A stretch of 64,000 nt of DNA from Barnesiella sp. (GCA_014800945.1 JAAVFD010000006.1:25508-89507), one strand, 5' to 3'. Shown: positions 15,879 to 25,178, counted from the stretch's first letter. Notes: a model not told the origin generated them from the letters alone. Numbers and translations are program-made.

Positions 15879-17276
15879 TTATAGCTCGTCGGCAAACATA
15901 GGATCCCAGGCGGGGAGCAAGGTGGGCTTCTGTTTTAGCACTTCGGCTGCTTTTCCCGTAAGATATTTCTTGTCAACAACGAGGCGGAACATATATTCGT
16001 CAAACCATTTGTCGCTCATAATCAGGTGTCCGCCGTTGGCGCCGGGTCCCCAGCTGTTTTCAACCATCCATTTCTTAGGGGTGCCGTTTTCGTCAATGTC
16101 AACGGCAACGAGAGTCATAGCGTGGCTTGAACCGCTTGAATGTGTGAGGATTCGCTGCTTCTTGTTCATGCCAAAAGTGGTGCCGAAAAGTGAGCCGAAG
16201 TCAAGATAATCTACATCGAGCACTCCGCGCTCGCGGTCAAAGAATTTACCCACGTCGCAAGAAAAGTACATGGCGGTGCTGTCCTTGATAGATGCAATAG
16301 CCATCTCCTTGATGTCTTCCACCGGAAGATTGATGTATGTCCAGTTCTTGCCATCGTAAGCGTGACGGTCATATTCTATTTCATATAATTTATAGTATTC
16401 TCGGCTGGGGTCGTTCATCAGCATTACATAGTTGTTGGTGAGGTCGTTGCCGAGATATTCATCGTAGAAAGACTTTGGGGTGTATGTCTTGGTGTTCACC
16501 ACATTGCCTTTTGAGTCACGGCGGGTCCAGGTGAATTCGGTCGGTGGCTCTCCGAGGTTTAGGGCGAGCATTCGGTAAACCTCGCCGAGCATTTCTGTTT
16601 TGCGTTTCTGAATATCTGCGGGCTTGGCTTTAGCTGCTGCGAGATCACGGAGTTCAAGACCATACTCTTTGAGCTTGAGACCGATAAGATTGCTCATGCG
16701 TGAGGTTGAATTAGAACTGTTAGTTTCCACCATCACCTCTGCCGGAACTACTCCGTACTTGGAAATAATGTCCGATATGCCGGTGAACTGACCGCCATCG
16801 CTGAGTGGGTTTCTGAAGAGCCAGTCAACAGTCTTGTCCTCCATGGGTTTATCTGAAGTGTCGATAATGCCCTGCAGAAATAGGTTCGCTTTTTCGAGCT
16901 GGTCCCAAAAGAAGTTGTAATTCTGCGAGAATTGCAGTTCGGGGAGGTTATGCTTAGCCATAGCCTGAGCTCTGAGAACATTCAGCCCGGTAAACAGCCA
17001 GCACCTGCCGCTGCTCTTCTGGTTGGTGATTCCTTTGCTTGGCACACGGTGTGAGAAATGGTTGTCAAAGTTGTTTTTTGACGCAGTGTTTACCGCCAGC
17101 TTGTTGATATCGTTGTTTGAAATAGCGTTGAAAATAGCCTTGTCAGCAGGGGTATTCTTGTACGCGCTCTTGATAGTGGTCATCATCTGTGGTGTGATGC
17201 CGCCTTTTGTGTTTCGGGTCTGCGCTGTGGCTGTAAGAGCTAAAGCAGCCATGGCGAGGCACAGTGTTTTTTTCAT
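15879..17276 (-). CDS. pepC: Secreted aminopeptidase C (bleomycin hydrolase family, C1B)
   Basis: 465 residues. A signal peptide (KKTLCLAMAALALTATAQ) precedes the papain-like domain. The catalytic Cys is in SSGRCWLFTGLN, the His in SSGSSHAMTLV and the Asn in VENSWGPG, all present. Family members form hexameric, self-compartmentalised aminopeptidases that trim peptides; the Bacteroidetes versions carry a signal peptide and act in the periplasm or outside. It is a single gene, convergent with ygbA and downstream of the tRNA-Leu hairpin. It could feed on host or dietary peptides; there is no evidence that it acts on the RiPP. Confidence 0.93.
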   Translation of the reverse strand: MKKTLCLAMAALALTATAQTRNTKGGITPQMMTTIKSAYKNTPADKAIFNAISNNDINKLAVNTASKNNFDNHFSHRVPSKGITNQKSSGRCWLFTGLNVLRAQAMAKHNLPELQFSQNYNFFWDQLEKANLFLQGIIDTSDKPMEDKTVDWLFRNPLSDGGQFTGISDIISKYGVVPAEVMVETNSSNSTSRMSNLIGLKLKEYGLELRDLAAAKAKPADIQKRKTEMLGEVYRMLALNLGEPPTEFTWTRRDSKGNVVNTKTYTPKSFYDEYLGNDLTNNYVMLMNDPSREYYKLYEIEYDRHAYDGKNWTYINLPVEDIKEMAIASIKDSTAMYFSCDVGKFFDRERGVLDVDYLDFGSLFGTTFGMNKKQRILTHSSGSSHAMTLVAVDIDENGTPKKWMVENSWGPGANGGHLIMSDKWFDEYMFRLVVDKKYLTGKAAEVLKQKPTLLPAWDPMFADEL

Positions 17277-17401
17277 TTTAAGGATTTATTGAGAATTTTA
17301 GTTTCTACAAAAATAGCGAATAAGCTCAAACGGTGCAAATTTGCGGTATCTCGCTTTATTCTGATAGCATCGGCGCAGATTGCCTATTCTGACAAACCGG
17401 A

Positions 17402-17436
17402 GGCGGCTGTATCGTTTTATTTTCGATACAGCCGCC
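17402..17436 (-). terminator. Hairpin terminator downstream of tRNA-Leu
   Basis: GGCGGCTGTATCG and CGATACAGCCGCC form a perfect 13-bp stem with an AT-rich loop, directly after the tRNA. There is no T run. The GGCTGTATC core recurs in hairpins elsewhere in the window. Confidence 0.6.
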
Positions 17437-17443
17437 TCGGTAT

Positions 17444-17530
17444 TGGTGCTCGAAGCGGGACTCGAACCCGCACAGCCGCAATGGCCAAGGGATTTTAAGT
17501 CCCTCGTGTCTACCATTCCACCATTCGAGC
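17444..17530 (-). tRNA. tRNA-Leu (anticodon TAA)
   Basis: Minus strand. The acceptor arms GCTCGAA/TTCGAGC pair, the discriminator is A and CCA is encoded. The anticodon loop reads CTTAAAA, giving TAA. A long variable arm and the GGTTCGAGTCC T-arm are typical of tRNA-Leu. Mature length without CCA is 84 nt (17447-17530). It is transcribed after tRNA-Val, with a possible own TACCTTTG element at 17550-17557. Confidence 0.95.
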
Positions 17531-17549
17531 ATCCGGTAGATTTACCTTG

Positions 17550-17557
17550 CAAAGGTA
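17550..17557 (-). promoter_or_regulatory. Possible -7 element of tRNA-Leu
   Basis: TACCTTTG on the minus strand lies 20 bp before the tRNA-Leu 5' end. The -33 box is not convincing. Confidence 0.45.
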
Positions 17558-17616
17558 ATAATAATTTGAATGTAGCCGCGACTTTTTGCTGCTAAAAATC
17601 AATTGACAAAATAAAA

Positions 17617-17636
17617 GCCACTCCTAAAGGCGTGGC
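17617..17636 (-). terminator. Terminator hairpin after tRNA-Val
   Basis: GCCAC/GTGGC stem with extra CC/GG pairs, followed on the minus strand by TTTTATTTTG. It is flanked by the 12-bp direct repeat AAATCAATTGAC (17597 and 17641 regions). Confidence 0.55.
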
Positions 17637-17655
17637 AAATAAATCAATTGACGGG

Positions 17656-17730
17656 TGGGCGCTGAGGGATTCGAACCCCCGACCCTCTGCTTGTAAGGCA
17701 GATGCTCTGAACCAGCTGAGCTAAGCGCCC
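17656..17730 (-). tRNA. tRNA-Val (anticodon TAC)
   Basis: Minus strand, 75 nt. Acceptor arms GGGCGCT/AGCGCCC pair, the anticodon stem-loop is CTGCCTTACAAGCAG (TAC), and the T-arm is GGGGGTTCGAATCCC. CCA is not encoded (ACCC follows). It is the first tRNA after the strong promoter at 17750-17780. Confidence 0.95.
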
Positions 17731-17749
17731 GATTGCTGCGAAAGCGATG

Positions 17750-17780
17750 CAAAGGTACTACTTTTTTTTCTCCCTCCAAA
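17750..17780 (-). promoter_or_regulatory. Strong promoter of tRNA-Val/tRNA-Leu
   Basis: On the minus strand TTTG (17777-17780), exactly 19 bp, and TACCTTTG (17750-17757), 19 bp before the tRNA-Val 5' end. This is a textbook match to the Bacteroidetes sigma consensus. Confidence 0.75.
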
Positions 17781-17856
17781 TTTTTCAATAAAAAATATTT
17801 GAATTATTTTGCAAGTGGTTGATATACAGCAGCCATGAAGCTGGTACAAAAACATC

Positions 17857-17934
17857 CGCCGTGTATTTCCTCGCGGAAGCACACGGCGTTTAACAATCCA
17901 ACTATGTGGTTTTATTTTTTATTCGTATAATTAT
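17857..17934 (-). ncRNA. Candidate small RNA or luxS 3' UTR with terminator
   Basis: A TTG-N20-TAATTTTG promoter lies at 17941-17971 (minus strand). About 50-80 nt downstream a hairpin (CGCCGTGT/ACACGGCG, 17857-17888) is followed by a T-rich stretch. The stretch between has no ORF. It may be an independent short transcript or the end of the luxS message. The remaining gap between tRNA-Val and luxS (17781-18053) holds nothing else I recognise. Confidence 0.35.
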
Positions 17935-18053
17935 CCGATACAAAATTATACAGTTGTTCAGCGGCAGGCAATACCTAAAAATAGGGTAATTTTTATGCTT
18001 GTCATGTGAAAATCAGTGTTTAATCACATTTTGATACCCTTGAAATGAGTATA

Positions 18054-18536
18054 TTATACCGGGTAATTGAGATTTTCTGCCGTGGGGGCAGTCAGAACCT
18101 CATCTAAGAAGGGTGCGGCGGCAGCCTTGGCTCCATCTAGGTTCATGTAGGAGAAGTTTCCACAGTCTTTAGGGGTGGCACCGGGAATATCGCCTGTGAA
18201 ATCGCGGATGAAGGAAAAGGTTTCACGCATCAGCGGCAATATGTCTTCTGAAGTGAGGTCTCCCTGCACAAGCAGGTAGTTTCCTGTCAGGCATCCCATA
18301 GGTCCCCAATACACAATCCTGTCGCTCCACAGCGGATGGTTTCTCAGGTATGTAGCCGCGAGATGTTCCATAGCATGAAGGGTGTCTCCGCTCAGTGGCT
18401 GCTGTCGGTTTGGTTCGGTTAGTCTTATGTCAAAAGTCGTTATGCAGTCGCCTGAGGGTGTAGTGTCTTTTCTTGACACAAATATTCCGCGACTCAGACG
18501 GTTGTGGTCGATGGTGAAACTTGCAATTTTCTTCAT
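18054..18536 (-). CDS. luxS: S-ribosylhomocysteine lyase (AI-2 synthase)
   Basis: 160 residues, full length. Zinc ligands HAMEH (His54, His58) and Cys125 in KDCGN, and the catalytic Cys82 in GPMGCLTGNY, are all present. It splits S-ribosylhomocysteine into homocysteine and DPD, the precursor of autoinducer-2, in the cytoplasm. The start overlaps the stop of the nucleosidase gene by 4 bp (ATGA), so the two steps of the activated methyl cycle are translationally coupled. Confidence 0.96.
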   Translation of the reverse strand: MKKIASFTIDHNRLSRGIFVSRKDTTPSGDCITTFDIRLTEPNRQQPLSGDTLHAMEHLAATYLRNHPLWSDRIVYWGPMGCLTGNYLLVQGDLTSEDILPLMRETFSFIRDFTGDIPGATPKDCGNFSYMNLDGAKAAAAPFLDEVLTAPTAENLNYPV

Positions 18537-19213
18537 AACTTTTCAGGAATATTGGCGAGAAGAGTGGAGAGTGCATTGAAAGTGCCTTTGGGCGCGTCTT
18601 CCCAGAAATTTTCATATTGTGAAATATTATCCTCCTCACCGGGAGTGTCGCTGATAACGCGGATGCAGAGGAACGGAGTGCAGGTTAGGGCACACACATG
18701 GGCAATTGCCGCACTTTCCATGTCAACAGCCATAGCATCAGGATAAATAGACTTGATTCGCTCAACTTCCTCTGCCTTGGAGATAAAGCGGTCGCCGGAG
18801 CATATCAAACCGGTTTTCACGTTGTTGCCACACAGCTTGGTCAGTGCTGCGTGAGGAGTGAAAAAGGCAGGACAATCGGCGGCCTGCCCTTCAATAGTAC
18901 CTGGGCCACACCACACGTCATGGTAAGCTATTCTGTCTGCCACAACAACATCCAGAACAGTTGCACCGCCACCGGCGCCCCCGGCAACTCCGGTGTTGAT
19001 TATCAGATCCGGGTTGAATCTGTTTATCATGGCGAGTGTTCCGATAGCGGCATTCACTTTGCCGATACCACATTTTGTTACGCATACTCTGCGCCCTTCG
19101 ATAGTGCCGGTATAATATGTATGACCGTCTGCGGTGTCCGTGTTGATTCCGGAAATTGACGGCAGGAGCAGCTGCAGCTCCTTGTCCATAGCAACAATAA
19201 TTCCAATAGTCAT
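18533..19213 (-). CDS. mtnN: 5'-methylthioadenosine/S-adenosylhomocysteine nucleosidase
   Basis: I choose the ATG at 19213 (MTIGIIVAMDKE), which puts the catalytic Glu at residue 12 as in E. coli MTAN; the track start adds 11 unsupported residues. Other motifs are GVAGG, the substrate-binding AVDMESAA and the catalytic Asp in RVISDTPG. It removes adenine from SAH and MTA. It precedes luxS with a 4-bp overlap, the usual pfs-luxS pair, and radical SAM enzymes elsewhere in the genome would add 5'-deoxyadenosine as another substrate of this enzyme. Confidence 0.95.
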   Translation of the reverse strand: MTIGIIVAMDKELQLLLPSISGINTDTADGHTYYTGTIEGRRVCVTKCGIGKVNAAIGTLAMINRFNPDLIINTGVAGGAGGGATVLDVVVADRIAYHDVWCGPGTIEGQAADCPAFFTPHAALTKLCGNNVKTGLICSGDRFISKAEEVERIKSIYPDAMAVDMESAAIAHVCALTCTPFLCIRVISDTPGEEDNISQYENFWEDAPKGTFNALSTLLANIPEKL

Positions 19214-19309
19214 ATTATAATGATTTATTTTTTTGCAAAAGTACACAAATCATAATTTGTTTTTTTAATTTTGTGCGATAACATGATTAATAATTTATTT
19301 ATTTCAAAT

Positions 19310-20158
19310 ATGAAACGTTTGAATTTTATCATAGCCGCAGCGGTGATAGCAATTGCAGCTTTTGCCGGCTCTCGCAGTGCATCGGCTGCCGATGTCTCTC
19401 AGTCAGATACAATTACCGTGTCAGGAAAGTATCTTGATGTGCCAATGAAGGTTACAGTTGTAGTGCCGGAAAGCTATCTCGCACAAGGTGATACAGTAAA
19501 TTATCCTGTGTTATATCTTCTGAACGGCTACGGTGGCAACTATAAGAATTGGGGAACAATAGCTCCTCTCGCCCGGTATGCCAATGATTACGGATGTATA
19601 ATTGTGTGCCCTTCAGGAATGAACAGCTGGTACTGGGATTCTCCTGTAATGCCTGGTATGCAGATGGAGAGCTTCATTATTAAGGAGCTGATTCCTCATA
19701 TAGATTCAAATTACCGCACACGCACCGACAGACTCGGCAGGGCGGTGACCGGTTTCAGCATGGGCGGTCACGGCGGTTTGTGGCTTGGAATCCGCCACAG
19801 CGATGTGTTCGGCAGTGCGGGGGCAACCAGCGGTGGCGTGAATATTATTCCCTTCCCGAAAAACTGGGAGATGAAGAAATGGCTTGGCGAATATGACAAG
19901 AATCCCGGAAGGTGGGAGGCTCACACTGTTAAGAATCTGATAGATTCCCTTAAACCTGACCAACTGAATATAATTTTTGACTGCGGAACCGAGGATTTCT
20001 TCTATAAAGTAAACTGCGATTTGGACAGCGCTCTTAATGCACGCAAGATACCGCATACTTATATCACTTCTCCCGGAGCTCACAATGGGCAGTACTGGAG
20101 CAAAAGTATAGTACCCCAGTTGCAGTACTTCAAGCGAATCTGGGATTCAAAGAAATAA
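19310..20158 (+). CDS. Secreted alpha/beta-hydrolase, acetyl/feruloyl-type esterase
   Basis: Start set at the ATG at 19310, giving 282 residues that begin with a signal peptide (KRLNFIIAAAVIAIAAFAG); the 13 upstream track residues would spoil it. The nucleophile elbow GFSMGGHGG, the Asp in FDCGTEDF and the His in SPGAHNGQYW form the catalytic triad of the esterase D/tributyrin-esterase family. It likely removes acyl groups from glycans or small esters in the periplasm. It is a single gene, divergent from mtnN, ended by a bidirectional terminator. Confidence 0.87.
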   Translation: MKRLNFIIAAAVIAIAAFAGSRSASAADVSQSDTITVSGKYLDVPMKVTVVVPESYLAQGDTVNYPVLYLLNGYGGNYKNWGTIAPLARYANDYGCIIVCPSGMNSWYWDSPVMPGMQMESFIIKELIPHIDSNYRTRTDRLGRAVTGFSMGGHGGLWLGIRHSDVFGSAGATSGGVNIIPFPKNWEMKKWLGEYDKNPGRWEAHTVKNLIDSLKPDQLNIIFDCGTEDFFYKVNCDLDSALNARKIPHTYITSPGAHNGQYWSKSIVPQLQYFKRIWDSKK

Positions 20159-20162
20159 AAAA

Positions 20163-20188
20163 AAACGGCTAAGAGCCGGTTTTTTTTA
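20163..20188. terminator. Bidirectional terminator (esterase/dgt)
   Basis: CGGCT-AAG-AGCCG hairpin flanked by an A run on the left and T8 on the right, in the 30-bp gap between two convergent genes. Confidence 0.8.
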
Positions 20189-21523
20189 TCAGTTGTTGAT
20201 TTTAAGACTCATGCCATTGAGTTTCCTGTAAAGGTCAAGGGCATAAACATCGGTCATTCCGCTGACATGATCCACCACAGCCTGAATCTTGGTGTAGAGG
20301 TCGGTTGAATTGACATCATACTGACGGGGCACTTTGCTTAGCAGCAAACGCGAATAGTTAAGGTCCGGATTCCTTACGGCGTTAATGAGTTTGTCCATCA
20401 GGAAGGTAATGATGCTTGTGCCGGCAAGTTCGATGTCAACCACATCCGGTGCACGGTATATTTTGTCCCATGAAACAGCCTCACAACGTTTGTAGCCGGT
20501 GCGTTCCGGCTCTCCGATATGGTCAATAAGCGAGCCGGTAAATTCTCCGGCAAGTATTGTCTGCTCATTGTTCACAAAAGCTTTTGCGCAAGCAATTACC
20601 AGCGCTCCGATAACGCACGATCTCAGATAGGCAATCTTTTCGTTAGGGTCATCAAGATGAGCCATAGTGCGTTTCATCTGCTCTATCCTATCTTCATGAA
20701 AGAATCCAAGAAACAGGTCTATTACAGTTGAGCTGTCAATGATGCCGAGCTTATGCGCATCCTCAAGGTCCATGACTTCGTAACAAATGTCGTCCGCTGC
20801 CTCCACAAGATATACCAGCGGGTGCCGTGCATACTTTATCTTGTCGTCACTGAGCTTTTTTATGCCGAGCTCGGTAGCAACTCTAATATAGCTCTCTTTC
20901 TCGCTGGTAAAGAAGCCGAATTTATTCTTCTCGCCCGCCAGAGTGCTCTCGTAGGGATACTTTACAATAGATGCGAGGGTGGAGTAAGTCATAGCGAATC
21001 CTCCTTTCCTGCGTCCGTTAAACTGATGTGTGAGTAAGCGGAAGGCATTTGCATTTCCGTCAAATTTAGTGAGATCACACCACTGCTCGGCTGAGAGTTC
21101 ATCCTGCAGCTCGCGGCCGGCACCTTCGCTGAAAAAGGTGGATATCGCTTTCTCGCCGGAGTGCCCGAAGGGGGGATTGCCGAGGTCGTGAGCCAGACAT
21201 CCGGCGGCAACTATTTCCCCCATGGCATCAAGCTTGTTTACCCACGGTTCTGAGGAATATTTATCCTTAAGCAGTATTGACACCTCATTTGCAAGTGAGC
21301 GTCCAACACAAGCCACTTCAATACTATGGGTCAGTCGGTTGTGAACAAAGATGCTTCCCGGTAGAGGGAAAACCTGAGTTTTGTTCTGCAATCGCCTGAA
21401 TGGAGATGAAAAAACGAGTCTGTCATAATCTCTTGTAAAATCGGAGCGCAGACCTTTCCGGCTGTCATGGTAGTCTTCAAGCCCGAATCTTTTGTCGTAT
21501 ATAAGTTTGTCCCAGTGCATCAT
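20189..21523 (-). CDS. dgt: Deoxyguanosinetriphosphate triphosphohydrolase
   Basis: 444 residues. HD-domain metal ligands are seen as NRLTHSIEVA (His66), AHDLGNPPFGHSGE (His112-Asp113) and later ADDICYEVMDLEDA. The N-terminal SPFRRLQNKTQVFPL is the family signature. It hydrolyses dGTP to deoxyguanosine and triphosphate, tuning dNTP pools; some dGTPases also limit phage. It begins MMHW, so either of two adjacent ATGs could be used. It stands alone between two terminators. Confidence 0.94.
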   Translation of the reverse strand: MMHWDKLIYDKRFGLEDYHDSRKGLRSDFTRDYDRLVFSSPFRRLQNKTQVFPLPGSIFVHNRLTHSIEVACVGRSLANEVSILLKDKYSSEPWVNKLDAMGEIVAAGCLAHDLGNPPFGHSGEKAISTFFSEGAGRELQDELSAEQWCDLTKFDGNANAFRLLTHQFNGRRKGGFAMTYSTLASIVKYPYESTLAGEKNKFGFFTSEKESYIRVATELGIKKLSDDKIKYARHPLVYLVEAADDICYEVMDLEDAHKLGIIDSSTVIDLFLGFFHEDRIEQMKRTMAHLDDPNEKIAYLRSCVIGALVIACAKAFVNNEQTILAGEFTGSLIDHIGEPERTGYKRCEAVSWDKIYRAPDVVDIELAGTSIITFLMDKLINAVRNPDLNYSRLLLSKVPRQYDVNSTDLYTKIQAVVDHVSGMTDVYALDLYRKLNGMSLKINN

Positions 21524-21541
21524 GCCGCAAAGTTACAAAAA

Positions 21542-21577
21542 AAGAGTGTATCAAACTGTAGCGTCTGATACACTCTT
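21542..21577 (-). terminator. Terminator of the PFOR gene
   Basis: AGAGTGTATCA and TGATACACTCT form an 11-bp perfect stem; on the minus strand a T7 run follows. Confidence 0.8.
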
Positions 21578-21608
21578 CTAAAATATAAACAGTTAAACTG
21601 CTGTCGGA

Positions 21609-24600
21609 TTATTCGGGCAGTTTGCCTACTTCGGGGTCAACTCCCCACTGCTGCTGAGCAAGGCGGCGGTAGTTGTTGTAGCGCCACTGAGCGTTAGCTT
21701 TAGCTGCTGCAAACAGTTCGGCTGCTTCAGCCGGATACTGTTTGAGAAGCGAAGCGTAACGAACCTCGCCTTTGAGGAAGTCTTCAAACTTGTCCCAATC
21801 GGGAGCTTTGCTGTCGAGGGTGAAGGGATTCTTGCCTTCGAGCTCTGCATCGGGATTGTAGCGCCAGAGTGACCAGTAACCGCAAGCAACTGCGTTAGCC
21901 TCTTCCTGCTGTGAGCGACCCATACCGGCTTTGATACCGTGGTTGATACAGGGAGCGTATGCAATGATGAGAGACGGTCCGTCGTATGCTTCTGCCTCAC
22001 GGATAGCCTTGAGGGTCTGAGCCTGATCGGCACCCATTGCAATCTGTGCTACATATACATAACCGTATGTAGAAGCGATGAGTCCGAGGTCTTTCTTGCG
22101 GATACGTTTACCGCTTGCAGCGAATTTGGCGATAGCACCGAGCGGTGTAGCTTTAGAAGCCTGACCGCCGGTATTTGAATACACCTCGGTGTCAACAACG
22201 AGAACGTTGATGTTTTTGCCGCATGCGAGCACGTGGTCAAGTCCGCCGAAGCCTATGTCATAGCTTGCACCGTCACCGGCGATAATCCAGTGCGAACGCT
22301 TAACGAGGTAGTGCTTGAGGTCAAGGATGGTCTTGCACTTGTCGCAATTGCATTTCTCAGCAAGAGGAAGGAGTTTGTCTGTGATTTCGCGTGTCTTGAC
22401 GGGATCGTTGGCATTGTCAAGCCATTCCTGAGCAAGAGCTTTGATTTCAGCAGAGCAGTCGGTGCATTCAGCAACTCCTTTGAGTGTTTCGGTGAGGCGG
22501 TTGCGGAGCTGTTCGTTAGCGATGAACATACCGAGACCGAATTCAGCGAAGTCCTCGAATAGTGAGTTACCCCATGCGGGACCATGACCCTTGTCGTTAA
22601 CGGTGTAAGGGGTTGAGGGTACTGAACCGGAGTAGATAGAAGAACAACCGGTTGCATTAGCCACCATTTCGTGGTCACCGAAGAGCTGAGAGATGAGTTT
22701 TACGTAAGGTGTTTCACCGCAGCCTGAGCAAGCGCCTGAGAACTCAAACAGAGGAGTTGCAAACTGGCTGTTCTTAACATTAGCCTTGGTATCAACGAGA
22801 TCCTGTTTGCTCTTAACAGAGTCAACGCAGTATTCCCAATCTTTCTGAACGTCAAGCTGAGTTTCGAGAGGTTTCATAACGAGAGCCTTCTCGCCTTTCT
22901 TTCCAGGGCAAACATCGGCACAGTTGCCGCAGCCGAGACAGTCAAGAACATCAACAGCCTGAATAAAGCGCATATCGGTGAATGTTTTGCCGATAGCGGG
23001 AATTGTACCGTTTTCTCCGAAGGGTGAAGCTGCAACCTCAGCCTTGTCAAGAACGAAGGGGCGTATGGCTGCGTGAGGACAAACGTATGCACACTTGTTA
23101 CACTGGATACAGTTGTCTGAAACCCATTCAGGAACGAATGTTGCAACACCGCGTTTTTCAGAGCGGGCAGTGCTCTGCTGCCATGTGCCGTCTGCGATAT
23201 CCTTGAAGTCAGATACTTTAAGGAGGTCACCGTCCTGAGCGTTGATAGGACGAACGAGTTTGCTGATGAAGGGATTTTCGTTCTTGTTAACCTCTTTCTC
23301 TTCAACAGTGAGGTTGCTCCAAGCGGGATCAATTTCCAGTTTGGAATACTCGTTACCGCGGTCAACAGCTGCATAGTTCTTGTCAACCACATCCTGACCT
23401 TTCTTGCCATAGCTCTTCACGATGAATTTCTTCATCTGCTCAACAGCGAGGTCAACAGGGATAACTTCGGTGATACGGAAGAATGCACTCTGAAGAATAG
23501 TGTTGGTGCGGTTGCCGAGACCTATTTCCTGAGCAATCTTGGTAGCGTCTATATAATATACGGTGATATTATGGTCTGCGAAGTATTTCTTGACTTTATT
23601 GGGGAGGTTCTTAGCGAGTTCTTCACCTTTCCAGATAGTGTTGAGAAGGAATGTGCCACCGTCACGGAGACCGCGGGTAACATCATAGAGGTGAAGGTAT
23701 GCCTGAACGTGACAAGCAACAAAGTTGGGGGTTGTTACGAGATAAGTAGAACGGATAGGCTCATCACCGAAACGGAGGTGAGAGCAGGTGAAACCACCGC
23801 TCTTCTTAGAGTCGTAAGCGAAATATGCCTGACAGTATTTATTGGTGTTGTCACCGATAATTTTGACAGAGTTTTTGTTTGCACCTACAGTACCGTCAGC
23901 ACCGAGACCATAGAATTTTGCTTCGAAAGTTTTATCGTTGAGCACAATCGGAGCAACTGGTGGCAGAGATGTGAAAGTAACATCATCAACAATGCCGAGG
24001 GTGAAATGATCTTTTGGCTCGGGAAGTGCGAGGTTTTCGAAAACAGAGATGATTTCTGCAGGAGTAGTGTCCTTTGATGCAAGACCGAAACGGCCGGCAA
24101 CAATAGCGGGAGCGTTTTCTACGCCCTTATATGCCTCGCAAACATCGAGGTAAAGGGGTTCGCCGGGAGCACCGGGCTCCTTGGTGCGGTCAAGAACAGC
24201 GATACGCTTTGTAGTGGCGGGAATAGCTGCCAGAAGGTGTTTTGCAGAGAAGGGACGATAGAGGTGAACTGCAACAAGACCTACTTTTTCGCCTTTGGCG
24301 CGGAGGTAGTCAACAGCTTCCTGAGCAGCCATGCAGCCTGAACCCATTGCAATGATTACGCGCTCTGCCTGAGGATCTCCGTAGTAATCGAAGAGATGGT
24401 ACTCTCTGCCGGTGATTTCGGAGATTTTGCCCATGTAGTATTCTACAATTTCGGGAACTGCGCTGTAGTAATTGTTGCAAGCTTCGCGGTGCTGGAAGAA
24501 TACGTCGCTGTTTTCAGCCATACCGCGTGCAACTGGTGCATCGGGGTTGAGTGCTCTTTCGCGGAATTCAGCAACAGCCTCACGGTCGAGGAGGGGAGCG

Positions 24601-25178
24601 AGGTCTTCCTGCTCAAGCATCTCGATTTTCTGAATTTCGTGTGATGTGCGGAATCCGTCAAAGAAGTTAACGAAAGGAACACGGCTCTTGATTGTTGCAA
24701 GGTGTGCAACAGCAGCAAGATCCATAACTTCCTGAACACTGCCTTCGGCAAGCATGGCGCAACCGGTTTGGCGTGTAGCCATAACGTCCTGATGGTCACC
24801 GAAAATGCTCAGCGCATGTGATGCGATTGTACGGGCACTCACATGGAATACGCAGGGAAGAAGCTCACCGGCAATCTTATACATATTTGGAATCATCAGG
24901 AGAAGACCCTGTGATGCTGTATAAGTTGTAGTGAGAGCACCCGCCTGAAGTGAACCGTGAACTGCACCTGCAGCACCGCCTTCACTTTGCATTTCCTGAA
25001 CGAGCACTGTCTCGCCAAAGATGTTTTTACGTCCTGCTGCAGCCCATTCGTCCACATATTCAGCCATTGTGGAAGAAGGGGTGATAGGATAGATTGCGGC
25101 AACCTCTGTGAACATATATGAAATATGTGCAGCAGCCTGATTACCGTCACAAGTTAAGAATTTTTTTTCCTTACTCAT
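21609..25178 (-). CDS. nifJ: Pyruvate:ferredoxin (flavodoxin) oxidoreductase
   Basis: 1189 residues, a full single-chain PFOR. The N-terminal pyruvate-binding domain has YPITPSSTMAEYVDEWAA. Two ferredoxin-type 4Fe-4S motifs lie around 685-755 (CIQCNKCAYVCP and CLGCGNCADVCP). The C-terminal TPP domain has SGCGETPYVKLISQLFG and GDGASYDIGFGGLDHVL, with YSNTGGQASKATPLGA. It converts pyruvate and CoA to acetyl-CoA, CO2 and reduced ferredoxin, the main entry to acetate and hydrogen/propionate routes in gut anaerobes. It is monocistronic, and codon use looks like that of a highly expressed gene. A TAACTTCG element at 25216-25223 (minus) may be its promoter. Confidence 0.97.
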   Translation of the reverse strand: MSKEKKFLTCDGNQAAAHISYMFTEVAAIYPITPSSTMAEYVDEWAAAGRKNIFGETVLVQEMQSEGGAAGAVHGSLQAGALTTTYTASQGLLLMIPNMYKIAGELLPCVFHVSARTIASHALSIFGDHQDVMATRQTGCAMLAEGSVQEVMDLAAVAHLATIKSRVPFVNFFDGFRTSHEIQKIEMLEQEDLAPLLDREAVAEFRERALNPDAPVARGMAENSDVFFQHREACNNYYSAVPEIVEYYMGKISEITGREYHLFDYYGDPQAERVIIAMGSGCMAAQEAVDYLRAKGEKVGLVAVHLYRPFSAKHLLAAIPATTKRIAVLDRTKEPGAPGEPLYLDVCEAYKGVENAPAIVAGRFGLASKDTTPAEIISVFENLALPEPKDHFTLGIVDDVTFTSLPPVAPIVLNDKTFEAKFYGLGADGTVGANKNSVKIIGDNTNKYCQAYFAYDSKKSGGFTCSHLRFGDEPIRSTYLVTTPNFVACHVQAYLHLYDVTRGLRDGGTFLLNTIWKGEELAKNLPNKVKKYFADHNITVYYIDATKIAQEIGLGNRTNTILQSAFFRITEVIPVDLAVEQMKKFIVKSYGKKGQDVVDKNYAAVDRGNEYSKLEIDPAWSNLTVEEKEVNKNENPFISKLVRPINAQDGDLLKVSDFKDIADGTWQQSTARSEKRGVATFVPEWVSDNCIQCNKCAYVCPHAAIRPFVLDKAEVAASPFGENGTIPAIGKTFTDMRFIQAVDVLDCLGCGNCADVCPGKKGEKALVMKPLETQLDVQKDWEYCVDSVKSKQDLVDTKANVKNSQFATPLFEFSGACSGCGETPYVKLISQLFGDHEMVANATGCSSIYSGSVPSTPYTVNDKGHGPAWGNSLFEDFAEFGLGMFIANEQLRNRLTETLKGVAECTDCSAEIKALAQEWLDNANDPVKTREITDKLLPLAEKCNCDKCKTILDLKHYLVKRSHWIIAGDGASYDIGFGGLDHVLACGKNINVLVVDTEVYSNTGGQASKATPLGAIAKFAASGKRIRKKDLGLIASTYGYVYVAQIAMGADQAQTLKAIREAEAYDGPSLIIAYAPCINHGIKAGMGRSQQEEANAVACGYWSLWRYNPDAELEGKNPFTLDSKAPDWDKFEDFLKGEVRYASLLKQYPAEAAELFAAAKANAQWRYNNYRRLAQQQWGVDPEVGKLPE

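Noticed and set aside
17597-17652. 12-bp direct repeat AAATCAATTGAC beside tRNA genes as an integration site
   Set aside because: It flanks only a terminator hairpin, contains no tRNA 3' end and no integrase is present.
22253-22678. Long antisense ORFs over nifJ (for example 22253-22678, 22874-23410, 23571-24077)
   Set aside because: Shadows of a long gene with strong codon bias; no start context and no family features.
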